From Eremochloa ophiuroides (Eukaryota; Streptophyta; Magnoliopsida; Poales; Poaceae), in contig JAHLJS010000059.1 of assembly GCA_038502445.1 (NCBI GenBank), forward strand, positions 322,774-386,773: a stretch of DNA of 64,000 bases, read 5' to 3'. Each line of letters begins with the position of its first letter. Positions within the stretch are counted from its first letter, which is position 1. Shown here in pieces: positions 24,817 through 37,485 of this stretch. The translations under genes and the position numbers were made by a program. Under the pieces are notes generated by a model, which worked only from the letters and a program-made list of their open reading frames with translations, did not search any database and was not told where the DNA came from.

Positions 24817-24976
24817 TAACTTTATTCCAGGTAGCGATGTTAGAGTGTCAAAAACCACATACTTCGAGAATAGGGATTGACAACCCCGTTGATTGCGGTG
24901 AGAAGTATCACCACTGCTAGAGGAATAGATTTGGCTACACTCTTGTGATAGCGTTAGTAACTGTCAACAAGCATTT

Positions 24977-24994
24977 TGGCGCCGTTGCTAGGGA
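24977..24994 (+). promoter_or_regulatory. Primer-binding site (tRNA-Asp type)
   Basis: TGGCGCCGTTGCTAGGGA follows the LTR end CAACA. It is one base from the TGGCGCCGTTGCCGGGGA site typical of Athila/Tat-lineage elements. Confidence 0.8.
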
Positions 24995-25051
24995 AGGCAA
25001 CTGTTGAATTCCTCTGATTTGAGTCAAGTCTAGATAGTTATCCTTTGAATC

Positions 25052-26249
25052 ATGAATATGGCCGAAAGGACCATCCGTGAATTCTCTGCACCTTCTGCTG
25101 CTAATATAGCAACACGCCCTAGTGTCATCGAGGCAAACACTGAGTTTGAGTTAAAGCCTACATTGATCACAATGGTTCAAGCTAGCCTATTTTGTGGTAA
25201 ACCTCATGAGGATGCTAATGCACACCTCGAACACTTCTTGGAGATATGCAGCACCTTTACCATTAAAGGAGTAACCCCAGACGCAATTCATCTGCGACTC
25301 TTTCCTTTCTCCTTGTTAGGAAAAGCCAAGCAATAGTTCTATATGAACCAAAATGTTGTAGACACATGGGAAAAGTGTTCCAACGCTTTTATGATAAAAT
25401 TTTTTCCTCTAGGCAAGACCAATGCTCTTCGCAATAAGATCTCTAGTTTTCAACAACAAACCGATGAATCAATTCCCGAGGCTTGGAAATGTATGCAAGA
25501 GTATGTCGCTACCTGCCCGCACCATGGCATGGAAGATTGGCTTTTGATCCAAAACTTCTACCATGGATTAACCCCTCTTCATAGAAGCCATCTAGATGCT
25601 ACCACTGGTGGAGCATTCTTTTCTCTTAAGTTACAGATGCGAAGGCTTTGATCGAAAAGATGGTGTCCAATCAAGGATGGAATGAGGAACGCCTGCAACC
25701 ACGTAAGCGAGGTATGCATTCTTTAAAGGAAGCTGACATGATTGCATCCAAAGTGGACTTACTAGCCAAGAGGCTAGAAAATTGAGAGAAGATGAGTACA
25801 CCTGAGACCGTGCAAGCCTTGATTCTCTCATGACGTGTGAAGTCTGTGGAGGAGTAGGTCATTCTGGACTTCATTGTCCTGAGACACATGAAGACCTCAA
25901 CTTCATCAGCAATGATAACAGTCTTCTTTCTTCAAATCAAGGATGGACTCAGCGCTCCAATTCTCAAGGTAATACTTTCAATTCTTCACAACGTCTGAAT
26001 AATTAAGGTAATAATTATCCTTCTCTTAAGGATCTTGTCTATTGTCAAGGTACAATGACTGATTGTATAAACAAGAAGCTCCATGCTAATGATAGGATGC
26101 TGGATAGAATAAATGCTAAATTGGATGATTTCTCTTCTGCTATTAAGAATCAACTTAGTTTTAATAAGATGTTTGAAACCCAATTAGCACAACTATCAGC
26201 TGCAATTCCATCTTTTGAAAAGATAGAATACCATGAAAGCCTGAAATAA
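25052..26249 (+). pseudogene. gag: Athila-like gag pseudogene
   Basis: The frame from MNMAERTIREF encodes a gag with the Athila-type signatures ELKPTLITMVQ, a HFLEIC block and LRLFPFSLLGKAK, followed by a region with NAFMIKFFPLGKT and HLDATTGGAFFSL. A zinc knuckle C-x2-C-x4-H-x4-C lies at about 25836-25877 (CEVCGGVGHSGLHC). Lesions: an in-frame TAG at 25334-25336, a frameshift near 25630, and further stops near 25785 and 26000. The C-terminal frame includes a helical stretch (LDRINAKLDDFSSAIKN). No protease or pol follows, because the element is cut at 26326 by the broken end of LARD-2. It is the 5' gene of the element whose LTR is at 23339. Confidence 0.85.
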
Positions 26250-26326
26250 CCATAGAATCTGCTAATTTTGTTACTGTTAGTTATCATGGCTATGAACTAG
26301 ATGGATGAAATTTTCTAACTAAAAAG

Positions 26327-29300
26327 CATGTCATGCAGCTCCCCGCTACCTAGCCTTGATTCTCTCATTAGTTCATTGTGGCATGGTGACACATATAGCC
26401 TAACCATGTGATCTCGTCATTCACCACCTACACTCGCGGATGACAGGAAATCACACGACTTTCTCGCGGATGACAGGAAATCACCTGACTTCTACCGGTC
26501 TAAGCAGGGCTAAGCAATAAGATCGATCACCTGTCTGGTAATAGTATCAGTTCATATATATAGTAGACAAGGTAGATATGCAGCAACGGCTTCAAACCAA
26601 CTCCTATACTTAAATGCACAAACATAAGATTTAATAAAGACCGGTGCATTTATAAAAAGAGATAGGTGGAGGCTTAGGGATGCTCCGGGGCTTGCCTGGG
26701 GTTCAACACTAAGTTAGTGTTTGTTAGATGACACTTGTTCGATGAGCATTTCCCATTCAAGCACTCAATTAGTCCTTCCACCTTCGTGATTAGTCCACCA
26801 CACCGTCTTGTGGTTAGTTCCATCATCATGTCCTTCATGTTCACGTGTTCATCTAGCGTACCTAAATGAGATGAACAATGCACATGCATGGATAAGAGAA
26901 AGTAATACAAGACATGTTAATCTAGCATCACTGAACCATGAGCTAACAATGCCACCAAGCAAGGCAACATGAAAGCACTCCTAATCTCACATATGCAGTT
27001 TAAGGACAGCAGGACAGTAAGCACAAGATTTAACCATAACTGAAGCTATATACATCCAACCAGGGTGATCTAAGCTTTTCTGGAAAGCTATTGAAATTTT
27101 CTACAACTTTGGTATTTTTCTCTTCAGATGATTTAATTTATATAAAGGTCAAACAACACAAAGAAGGCAGCTCTGTCCAGATTTGGACAGATTCTGTCCT
27201 CCCACTTCAAACAATCAAAACTAGAGATCTAGACCACCAAAAGGGATGATCCTAGACAATTTAGAAAGCCAATGAAATTTACTAAAACTCTTCTATTATC
27301 ACCAAGAGGTGATTCAAAGCATAAATTGATTAAACAAAGCAAACATTCAGATCTGGACAGAAAACAATCCAAACCTGACAGTAGACTTCCAAAAGCCATA
27401 ACTCCTAAACTATCAGGCCTATGACCATGAAGATTTAGGACAAGCTATGCAATGAAGTTAGCTACAACTTTTGTATAGAACACATTCTCATGCAACATCA
27501 TTTTCCTAGATAAATCATGACAACAACAGGTGCTGCTCCTGCAGCCATTTTCAGCATATAAGCAAAACATGCTTTCACTTAATTATCACCCAAGCACACA
27601 TAGGAATGAACTATTTGGATAGCTCCAAACATCATTAAATGATCATACAACACTTAGATCAGATTAATACATATACAAGCATTATAAGAAACATACATGT
27701 ATGTGTCCATTTACCTACAACCTTTTACTAATTAGTGCATAAAGGCCTATAAATTAGTTATTTAAGTCATATGATAAACATCTCAAATAGACACCAAATT
27801 TTTATGATAGCTAGGTGATAACAAATCATGACCAAGGTTCAAATCTTACATGCTCAGGTTTCATAATTTAATTATTACAAAATAAACAACTTATAATGCA
27901 ATAAAGCATTGGAAAGCAAGTTAAATATGAAACTCAACTTTTTCTGAAACAACTTAGCCATATTATTGTTTCTCAGGTTACTACAATATCATACAAAGGC
28001 GGTGGAGTAACATTTTCCATTTTTACATATATATAATAATTATTTCACATTTAAAACTACTTAACAGGCATAAAACAAGATAAATCAACTACTCAGTCAT
28101 ACATGCACCATAAATCATGAAATTTTAACCATACATCACACATCATACAGAGAGTCTACAATTAAATTTTCATTCCATTTGGAGGAATAAAACTCCAGTT
28201 ACAAAAATAACAAGCAATTCAACCATTTATTTCCTATTTAACAAGATTAATGTGAAACACCAATAAAACAGTAAACAACCTATATGTTTTATATTTTTAT
28301 GAGCTAGTGCATGTCATTAGAAGACTAACAAAATTGGAATCATGATTTTTGGACATATATTTCTCAAAATGTGGATCAGGATGATTTAAATAAACTTCTA
28401 AACCACATTTCAATAATGAATTTCTACAGCATAAATACAGGCATGCATGACACAACCAACTATACTAACATGCAGAAAACTTTACCACGAATCCAACAAA
28501 ACAAGCCTCATCATTTTTGGAGCTCTAAAACTCTAGATATTAATTTCCAAAGATTAATGCATTTCCTGGAAAAAGAAAACAGAAAAAAGCAACTAAACCC
28601 TAACAACTACTAGGAGCACACGGCCCATTTACCCAACCCGCGCACCAGAGGCGCTGCCGACTGGGCCCTCTAGCCACTGGGTCCCGCTTGTCATCGAGAC
28701 AGAAAACCGGCGGCCGGTTAACAGGCGAAAGCTCGCCGTCGGCGGCTTCTCCGGCGACGAGACTCGCACCGTCGGATTCCTCACTACGAGATGCACCCAA
28801 CGAGGTAGGTTATGGAGGGGTTAAGAGCTCGGAGCTAGGGAGGCGGTGTCCATGGTGGCTCGGCGGCGACGGTGAGCGGCGAACTCGCCGTCTCCGGTGG
28901 CAAGGTGCTCAGGAAAGGCGCGCACGAGCAGGATAAGGTCACAGAGGAGCTCTTAGGCTAGATCTACGGGATGGATGGGCTGCGGCAAAGCCGCTTTGCG
29001 TATGGCCCGCGGTGGCGCCCAGAGCACAGCGGCGGTGTGCCGTTTTCCGGCGAGAAGAGGCCGGTAGAGTTTAAACTCTCGACGGCACAAACTTCAACAA
29101 CTCCTAGGGACACTAAATAGAGGGAGAAAAAGCAGTAGGAAGGTGTCACAGAGGGCTCTTCACGTGAGCCGAGCTCGCGGCGGCGCTAATGGCGGACGCG
29201 GCCACGGCTCTGGCCGTTCCGGCCTCAGCGGTGAAGAAGGCCAGGCACAGATGGTTAGGGAGGCAGAGGAGATGGTGCTGCAGCCATAGTGGCGAGGAAT

Positions 29301-30462
29301 TGGACGGTGGAACAGCGTGGAGGGCGAATTTGATGGCGAGGCGGGTACTGCACCAGCTGTCGCCATGGCCAGCCGAGAGAGCGAGCGGAGAGGGAGAGCG
29401 GCAAGGAAGGAAGAGAGAGCCAGGAAAGGGCGAAGTGGAGTGCTCTGGTGCCCTTTTCATTGAGCAGAGAGCGGACAGAGACGCAGCAAGGCGATTGGCC
29501 ATGGTGGGCGGTGCCCAGAGCTCGGCGAACACATGTTCTCTGTTGCAGCATTTTGACGAGCACGTGGTGGGTGAGATTCAGGCGCGCTTAGGGTTCGATT
29601 TTCGGCATATTCGGGAAAGATTCGGACCTCGACCACAGAAGCAAAGTTGTTTCCTTCCAGATGCTCTCCAACTTTGATTAAGGGTTCTCGGCAGTTTGAT
29701 CACCCAATTAGGAGATAATTAGCTCTAAAGTTGATGCTGTCAACAGCCAAATTACGATCAAGGATCGAGTGGCAACTCTTGTCAAACGAAGTCGGATTGA
29801 CCTCAAATTTGAATATGTTGTGCTCCAAAGAGTTTGAAACAACTTTTATATTGGGTCCCACTCAAGTTGCTAAACAAAATTTGGAGAAACCAACACGTCA
29901 ATGCCATAGGGGCAGATTTCAGACTTAGAAATTATTGAAATCCTGAAATCAGGATTTTGCCAAACTTGATTCCACTGTTTGAGGCACTTAGAGGTCAAAT
30001 CATGAGTTGGTCCAAAAATAACAATTGTTGTACTCCAAAATATCTGTAACTTTTATTTTGGGTCAAACTTTATTTCTTGCTCCAAAATAATATTTCCACT
30101 TTGGCCAAAGTAAGATCATTAGAGAGCTCAATGTGGATATTTAGGCCAATTGAGGTATTTTCTTGATATTTTCTCAACATGAGTCCTTCATGACTTTTGT
30201 TGTAGAGTTCAAATAGAGTTGTTTGGTCAAGGTTGCAAGGTTTGGTTGGCTTTGCATGCTCATGTTCACGTAGTCCTGCAATCCAATCAAGCAGAGGGCT
30301 TGTCATCTCATGTGACTATGCAATTTAAGTCTTCATGCAACTTCTCCAATGATCAAGGTAGATGGAGATGAATATGAAATAATGATTAGGATCATTGATT
30401 GAAATAACTTGATTAGGGCCACACTCGCTGGTTAGCTCGTGACTAACACCTGGGGTGTTACA
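26327..30462 (-). repeat. 3' LTR of LARD-2, truncated (4136 bp)
   Basis: It begins abruptly at CATGTCATGCAGCTCC, which corresponds to 36902 in the 5' LTR, so about 1.18 kb of the U5 end is missing. The expected left flank (copia, ending in CTTGG) is absent; Athila-like gag adjoins instead. The junction therefore marks a deletion. Confidence 0.88.
26674..26910 (-). other. LARD LTR 78-codon ORF, LARD-2 3' LTR copy
   Basis: Nearly identical to 11275-11511, with one visible substitution (CLNGKC for CLDGKC). It ends at the GC-type donor (intron side 26690-26695). Confidence 0.4.
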
Positions 30463-30479
30463 GCCTTCCCCCCTTAAAA
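30463..30479 (-). promoter_or_regulatory. Polypurine tract of LARD-2
   Basis: The minus strand reads TTTTAAGGGGGGAAGGC directly before the LTR start, one base different from LARD-1. Confidence 0.85.
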
Positions 30480-30498
30480 GAATCTCGTCCCGAGATTC
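30480..30498 (-). promoter_or_regulatory. Stem-loop next to the polypurine tract, LARD-2
   Basis: GAATCTCG / CGAGATTC stem with GGA loop, identical to 4509-4527. Confidence 0.7.
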
Positions 30499-33400
30499 GG
30501 AACGTAAGAGCTTTCAAGGGTTGAGAAGCATGTAATCCATTTCCAAGGTGGTGCTAGTACAAGCTAAGGCTACGTAAAAACTCCATAGCAGTGATAGACA
30601 GAAGTGATCACCTCATGGTTCACGATACAATGCGGACGATAAAGGTTGGTTCAGTTGTTAGTCCGAGAGATCATGTACTCCCATTTACTTGGATGCAAAT
30701 GCAAGAGGGATCATTATGGATAGGACAATTTTCCAATCATTCAAGAATTCTTAGAAGTTAACTCTTGGTTGAAGATTTTTTTTTCATTGACTTCTATGAA
30801 GCATTGTTACTTTGGGATGAATCCAAGATAACACTGCCAATTAATTTGGGAGGATTTCAAGACAACTCATCCCAATTAGCACTTTTAGCATGTAGGGTGT
30901 GAATTGGAGCATCAAAGAGTAGTTTTCAAAACATCTTATTCTCTAGTGGATATAGCATACACCACTATTTTCATATGGGATGAGATCATGGACGAGGCAG
31001 ATAGTTACTGAAGCTGAGAAAATTGATTGACAACATGCAAGGTTTCTGTTGGTTGTAGACACAATTTACTGAGATGCAGACTGATGGAAAGCTACATAAT
31101 GTTCCATGTGTACAGTTCTCTTTCTGATGGCAACACTGTATTATTTGAGTTTGTTGAGTGAACGGTGAGTGTGATGGTTGATTCTGTTGGTTTAGTGCTT
31201 TTGATGTCCATCAATAAGGGAACCCTCGTGTCTATGTAGCAACAGTCGTTTAGGTAGAGCCTGAGGTAACCTCTTTATAACTGTTGTTGTAAGAAAAACA
31301 ATGATAGCAGTCGCCATTTCTAACAATATCCTTGAAAACAAAACACATATGCTCTCAATATGTATTTCAAGATTTGATCAATTCTTCCTGATTGGCCTGA
31401 GATATGCTATGCTGAAAATAGGACGAACTCTGGATTAGTTTCATTATGTACACAAAGTTTTCTGTCACTCCGTGATAAAAAAGGCACAGAGGACATCAAG
31501 TGACAAGTGTAGGCATACAGATGCATATGGTTACACTCCATTCTCTTCCAAGGCACAAGATTCTGGCAGGCATTTACTCGAGTAAGGTGATTCTTGTAAA
31601 TGCTTCCAGAATGAGCTGAAAACTATAGTTCATGATCCGAGGCAATGGTTTGGGGCGCACCATGCAGTAGCAAAAGTTTGTGCAATATGCAACTTGGCAT
31701 ACACATTTGTATGATGGTTAGTCTAGACAGACATGAATTGTGCAGGTTGATGACACAGATCACAAATTCCTACATAGAATCAAAAACCTTTTTGTACACG
31801 AGGAAAATCGATGAGTAATCCCAAACTTATGTATTCTCATTTGCAGCCGAGAATAAACAAGATTGAAGCGGATTGGCAGGTTTAATGAGGTTGGTTATGT
31901 AGAGTGTTTACTCACAAAGTTTTGAGAAGCAGTCCTCTACCAACAACTTGAGTACAACTTTCTTCATGATACAACCATGAATTAACAAAACCAACTTGTT
32001 GAACTAGTTTTGACATTGGGTAAACCTTCTTATTTTTGCATCAACAATCCGAGATCAGAGGGTTTCTAAATAGAAATCTGAAATATGTTGTTTGACATAA
32101 TTCAACTTGTCTTCATTCACACTCTCAGGAGTTGAGTGGTAGAACACCTTGACCGATCAAGAATAAGGAACTGATTTTTTTTAATGTCCTTTTTGTTGTC
32201 CATACCATAGAGTATCAAACAGGGCACCTGATTGCACCAAGATGTACTATGATATTGACTTCATTTGTTGGGGTGTCTTTTGTAACTCTTCACTAGGCTA
32301 AAACCATAGTTTGCACTATCTGAGTGATTGACAAAGATGAAATTGGCTTCATTATAGCAAGGCCTTGGAGGTAATGGTGCCACAAATAGTACCATTTGGC
32401 TTAGGGGTTTCTTGCATAGCATGGTTCTATGAGACATGGCCTTCAAAAAACGGGGTTAACTACTTCTATATAACCACGGGACATACTTGTTAGCATAAAA
32501 TAACACTTCTTGATAGTGATCTATTTGGCTATTTCATGCATCCATTTCTTTATGTCAAACAGACTAATCCAATTGGGCAATACATTGCTCACATGAGAGA
32601 GCGAATGAACAAACTTCTGCATTTCATCAGCAGAGGCAATCATCTCATCGAGCAGAAACTAATAACGGCCGGTCTTGTTCCTTCTTGATACAAGAACCAA
32701 ATACACTTCATTGCTTAGCTGCAGACTATTCTTCACACTGGGGTAACTAGTTAGTTGTCCCTAAAAAGGCTCTACATCTTCAGCTTCTGTAGCAAATGGC
32801 TGCAGAGGATATACATGCACAAGGTCACCATCATGGTCAGCAGACATGAAGCAACACATGAGAAGATTTATTTTGACCGTATGATCTTCATGAAAATAGG
32901 TATTGAACTTGGATAGAAGCTAGTGGACTTGAAAATAACCTACCAGAAAACATATCACATCCTGCTAACTATTGTCTGACTGATACTTTGCAGATAACTT
33001 TAAAGTTCGTGTGCTCTTTTGATCCCACAATAATGGCAGGTGCTGGTTGATATGCCCTAGTAGATCATGTCAGATTCTTTGTTTACCACATCTTGTAGTA
33101 TGTCAATGTTGATGTCAGTGACTTGCTCTTCAAAGATCATTCTCTTTGTGACTTCTGAAGGAAGCTATATACTTGACAAACATCTGTACCTTCTGATAGA
33201 ACATTGAAGGATCGAGTCAGTAAAGACTTTGCAAGATAGATCAAGAAACATAGGGATAGATCAATTTGAATTAGAGACACCTTCAAAGATAGATTTAGGA
33301 AAATCCATGGAAGACAACACATTGGTATTACTTCATAATGGATTACGATTAGAGTCCGTGATACCAACGTGTGCCGAGAAGCAGTACTTTATTGGGCGTC

Positions 33401-35708
33401 CCCACAAAAAGGTTCTCGGTTTCGTCACAGCACCATCAGTCAATAATCATAACACCACTATCAAACATGACCAACGAGAAATCTTAAGAAACATCGATAG
33501 ATTGGGAGATACGAGATATTTCGCATCGGTGTAGTTCTGCAATGTATCATGACCAGAGACCTCGATATTCGCACGTGCCGAGCAACACAGCCTAGTGGTT
33601 GCGATCCACAGGATGTCCTCGGTTTCAGTCGCAGTATCATCGATCACGGATCATAACAACATAAATGAACATACAACCAATGAGAAAATCATGCGTGGCA
33701 AGAATAGATTTGTGCAAGGATGACATTTCGCAGAGGGAAGGTAAGCTACTACAATCAATTATAGGGTTAATAGCCAACAAGAGCATGATTTGGCAATGAA
33801 AACATGAGTTAGAAGATAGATTAGTTGCCAAAATAGCAGTACATGAGGCTTTGCTTCAGTCCCACGCGGTTTCCATGTGTCTAGTATGGAGATTACCCGA
33901 CCCATGATTTACAAGAGATTAGATAAAAGGAGGGAAAATCATGAGATAAAGATTGACAAGCATCTTGAGAAGAAGATAACCATAGACAACCAGATGTCTC
34001 ATGAACCAACTATATACAACAATCATAGGTTGAGTTGACAAACATCATGATTCATACAGAAAGAATACAAGGAAAATGGGGAAGGAGAGATTTAACTCAC
34101 ACAAGATGGTTTCCTTCAAGTAAGTAACAAGGAGAGGGTCTAGATAGAAACATGGCATAAGAGAATTATAGGTTAGCTACCAAGAATAACTAACATGAGA
34201 TTCTATAATTCCACATGCATCTCGCATCTATCAAGAAACCTTCAGACCATCCAATGGCGTGAGCTTGTGTACCATTAATTAGTGCTAGGAGACTCCTAAT
34301 GATCAACATTGTTAGGCCTTTAGAGAGATTTGGAAAACAACTTGATCATGGGACAGATTCAATGCATGATTTGTGAGATTGAATTGATAAAACCATAACA
34401 TGATCCATAATGAAAAGATTACAAGGAAACTTCTGGGTAAGCTGAGAAGAGGTTCAAATCAAGGAATTGGGCAAAGATTCCAATGAACATGATGTAGGCA
34501 AGCCTTGCTGAATGAAATCTAAACATTCTCTAGATATGGAGAAGACTGCTGGAAGTAAGGAACAGATTAGATCAAATCATTTGTAGGGGTGATCGATTTT
34601 GCATAAACTGATTTCCAAAGAAAAGATTATAAGATCTAATTTAACAGAGATCAAGCTATCATCATGACATCTAGAAGGACTAGAGGAGACACTCCAGATA
34701 GGATTTGGATAAGGCTTTAGATGAAAGAAAATGCAGGCATGGTTTCATAGATCTTGAACAAGAACATATGACAACCATAGGCTAGCATTAAGAGAAAACT
34801 CAGGTGGGTCTATTGTGCCAAATGAAAAGCCTACAGGCAGAATTGGTTTAGCTTCTGACAAGATTTATGGTTGAGAAATACTTATAGAGGCTTCTTGAAG
34901 GTTTAGCAACTCTTATGATTTCAAAACAAGCAAGGAAGAGAGGCAACACAAGTTGTAAACTTAATAAGGCTATTCAGACAACGTAGAACAAGGGTGAGAA
35001 GAAGCATACTTATGCAACAAGCAACAATCATATGATGCAACAATCATGATGCATGCTCGTCCTATTCGTTCTCACTTAGTTGCCTATATAACATGGCAAA
35101 TACGTTCTAAGTCGGTGGCATAACCTACGTACTCTCTCGGTATATAGCTAGCTGTTAACTACCATATACGCATTCGAGGTTAGCGTACCTGCAGAAGATT
35201 CATTTCAGCCCAACCCACATGTATGCATGGCAATAAGAAGCACTTTTTACCGGAAATGCTCCCATGAGCACTTGCGACCCCAAGAAAGTAATTACTCCAT
35301 CATACTTCCATAAGTACACATATGAATCACATGTACTCACTTCAGTAACCATAAACACTCACCATAGATCGACGGTTGTTCAATCGTACACTCACATCTC
35401 ACCTTACCTCATTCGACGTGGCACATTGGCCCATAAGAAGCAATAAGAAGCCAACAGTTCATAATTATCCGCACGATAAAACCAAATGAACCGCAAATAG
35501 AAACATGATGCAATTTCCCCAAATTAGTACTCAAATAAGCCACCTAATAATCCTAATATGGGCTATAAGACTTGGTCCTTGGCACACTTAGTTTGTTCAA
35601 ACCATTTATTTAAAACACCTATATATAGCTATAAGTTGGTAATTAGTTTTGCAAACTCAAAACTTTTTTATTTTTAAATACTAATGTGACGGTACATGCT
35701 GAATTTTT
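30499..35708 (-). other. Non-coding internal domain of LARD-2
   Basis: Closely follows 4528-9729 with point changes and small indels, and has no coding frames of note. It includes the duplicated block at 33356-33690. Confidence 0.8.
33356..33690 (-). repeat. Imperfect direct duplication inside the LARD-2 internal domain
   Basis: Counterpart of 7383-7716: units at about 33356-33487 and 33562-33690 with the ordered words GTGCCGAG and CTCGGTTTC. Confidence 0.6.
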
Positions 35709-35720
35709 GCTCTGGTACCA
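35709..35720 (-). promoter_or_regulatory. Primer-binding site of LARD-2
   Basis: The minus strand reads TGGTACCAGAGC, identical to LARD-1. Confidence 0.8.
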
Positions 35721-36152
35721 ACTGTAATAGAACCGACCAATTTATACGAGCACAAGTACAGCGACAGCTGTTTTCCCAGCAATCAAGCCACACTTGAGCC
35801 AATATAAACCCGGTAGTCCATGAAATCTCGAAGGATTTCAAACTTTTACACAGTACATACCCCAAGGATCGCAAAAACTCAGCAGTACACATACACATGA
35901 TACATAAATTCGCACATATTTCAAATACATCAGAGTACAAGATAAACTTTTACATAAAAGTTCAATAGCGGAAATGAAATCAATTTACATAAGCTTAATT
36001 TCATAATACAGTGCCAAGTACTGACCAGTCACAGCAACATAGATGAGACAGATAACATGACCTTGCCCAAGGTCTAGTCTTCCTCTCTCGAAGGATAGAA
36101 GTAACTCTTTAGTTAACCAAGCATTCCTCCTGCAACATTGGGAATAAAACCC

Positions 36153-36172
36153 TGAGTACTCAATTGTACTCA
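36153..36172 (-). promoter_or_regulatory. GAGTAC hairpin, LARD-2 5' LTR
   Basis: TGAGTAC / GTACTCA inverted repeat before the acceptor at 36130-36132 (minus strand), as in LARD-1. Confidence 0.55.
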
Positions 36173-37248
36173 GCTAGACTTACCCGACAGGAAATAAATA
36201 AAAAGACTCTCAAGGATATGCAAGGCTTATTTGGTGGAGCTCAGAGGATAGCAACATTTTTGCATAAAAAGCATTACTACAATAGTTCCTCAACTAATAA
36301 GTTTTAGATGTGATTCAGCTTCGATTTCAGTTAAGCTATTAAGCTAAGGTTTGCAGCTATACTAAACAATCACTTGATATTATAGCAATCAATAAAACCA
36401 TATGATTTCCGATATCCACAGATATCAACCTCATCTCACCAATAATCACGTTCAAGTTGTTAACCTCTACCTCACCAGAAGATCAGTTCAGTTTCTCACT
36501 AACCAGGAGAGATGGCGATTCGAATCGATTGTACCAGCTGGTAAATATGCCAATCACAAACCCTGTCAGCCGAGCCACTGGCTTCATAGGTCACCGTTAA
36601 ATCTTTCTGAGACGTAATATGTATCGCGGGTTTGGGGGGCCTATATTCTCAGAGACGAACCCACTTCCAGGAAGCCTCAGGTCCTTGACCTGCCCTTGGT
36701 AAGATGGTGTCTCTGCACATACTTCCTACCTCCAGAATATGTTTAGCTTATCAGCCCCATTCCCGGCTCAGAAAGAAATACTCGGCTTCACGGTCAGAAC
36801 GACTTATCTGGCCAGCTATGTGACGACGTCCTTCAATTTCAACTGATGTCTGGTGGCCTCAGTCCTAGTCGGCCGCAAGCAGCACCGAAGTCAACATGAC
36901 CCATGTCATGCAGCTCCCCGCTACCTAGCCTTGATTCTCTCATTAGTTCATTGTGGCATGGTGACACATATAGCCAACCATGTGGATCTCGTCAGTCACC
37001 ACCTACACTCGCGGATGACAGGAAATCACCCGACTTTCTCACGGATGACAGGAAATCACCCGACTTTTACCGGTCTAAGCAGGGCTAAGCATAAGATCGA
37101 TCACCTGTCTGGTAATAGTATCAGGTTCACATATATAGTAGACAAGGTAGATATGCAGCAACGGCTTCAAACCAACTCCTATACTTAAATGCACAAACAT
37201 ACGATTTAATAAAGACCAGTGCATTTATAAAAAGAGATAGGTGGAGGC

Positions 37249-37485
37249 TTAGGGATGCTCCGGGGCTTGCCTGGGGTTCAACACTAAGTTAGTGTTTGTT
37301 AGATGACACTTGTTCGACGAGCATTTCCCATCCAAGCACTCGATTAGTCCTTCCACCTTCGTGATTAGTCCACCACACCGTCTTGTGGTTAGTTCCATCA
37401 TCATGTCCTTCATGTTCACGTGTTCATCTAGCGTACCTAAATGAGATGAACAATGCACATGCATGGATAAGAGAAAGTAATACAA
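37249..37485 (-). other. LARD LTR 78-codon ORF, LARD-2 5' LTR copy
   Basis: Same frame as 11275-11511. It runs up to the GC-type donor (intron side 37265-37270). Confidence 0.4.

Larger units (their letters stand above)
23339..24969 (+). repeat. 5' LTR of an Athila-like element (1631 bp)
   Basis: It starts TGTTGACGGTC and ends CTGTCAACA, followed eight bases later by a tRNA-Asp-type primer site and then gag, so it is a 5' LTR. It contains a TATA box (23899-23906), a CT repeat, GCCTGTCGG, a GTGCTTAGGCTA block and the AAGTGC stem-loop (24727-24751). About 180 bases before its end there is a second, degenerate LTR-end/primer-site boundary at 24786-24816. Confidence 0.85.

Noticed and set aside
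23339..24969. 3' LTR of the element whose tail lies at 19065-23338
   Set aside because: No polypurine tract precedes TGTTGACGG at 23339, and a primer site plus gag follow the LTR, so it is a 5' LTR of a separate insertion.
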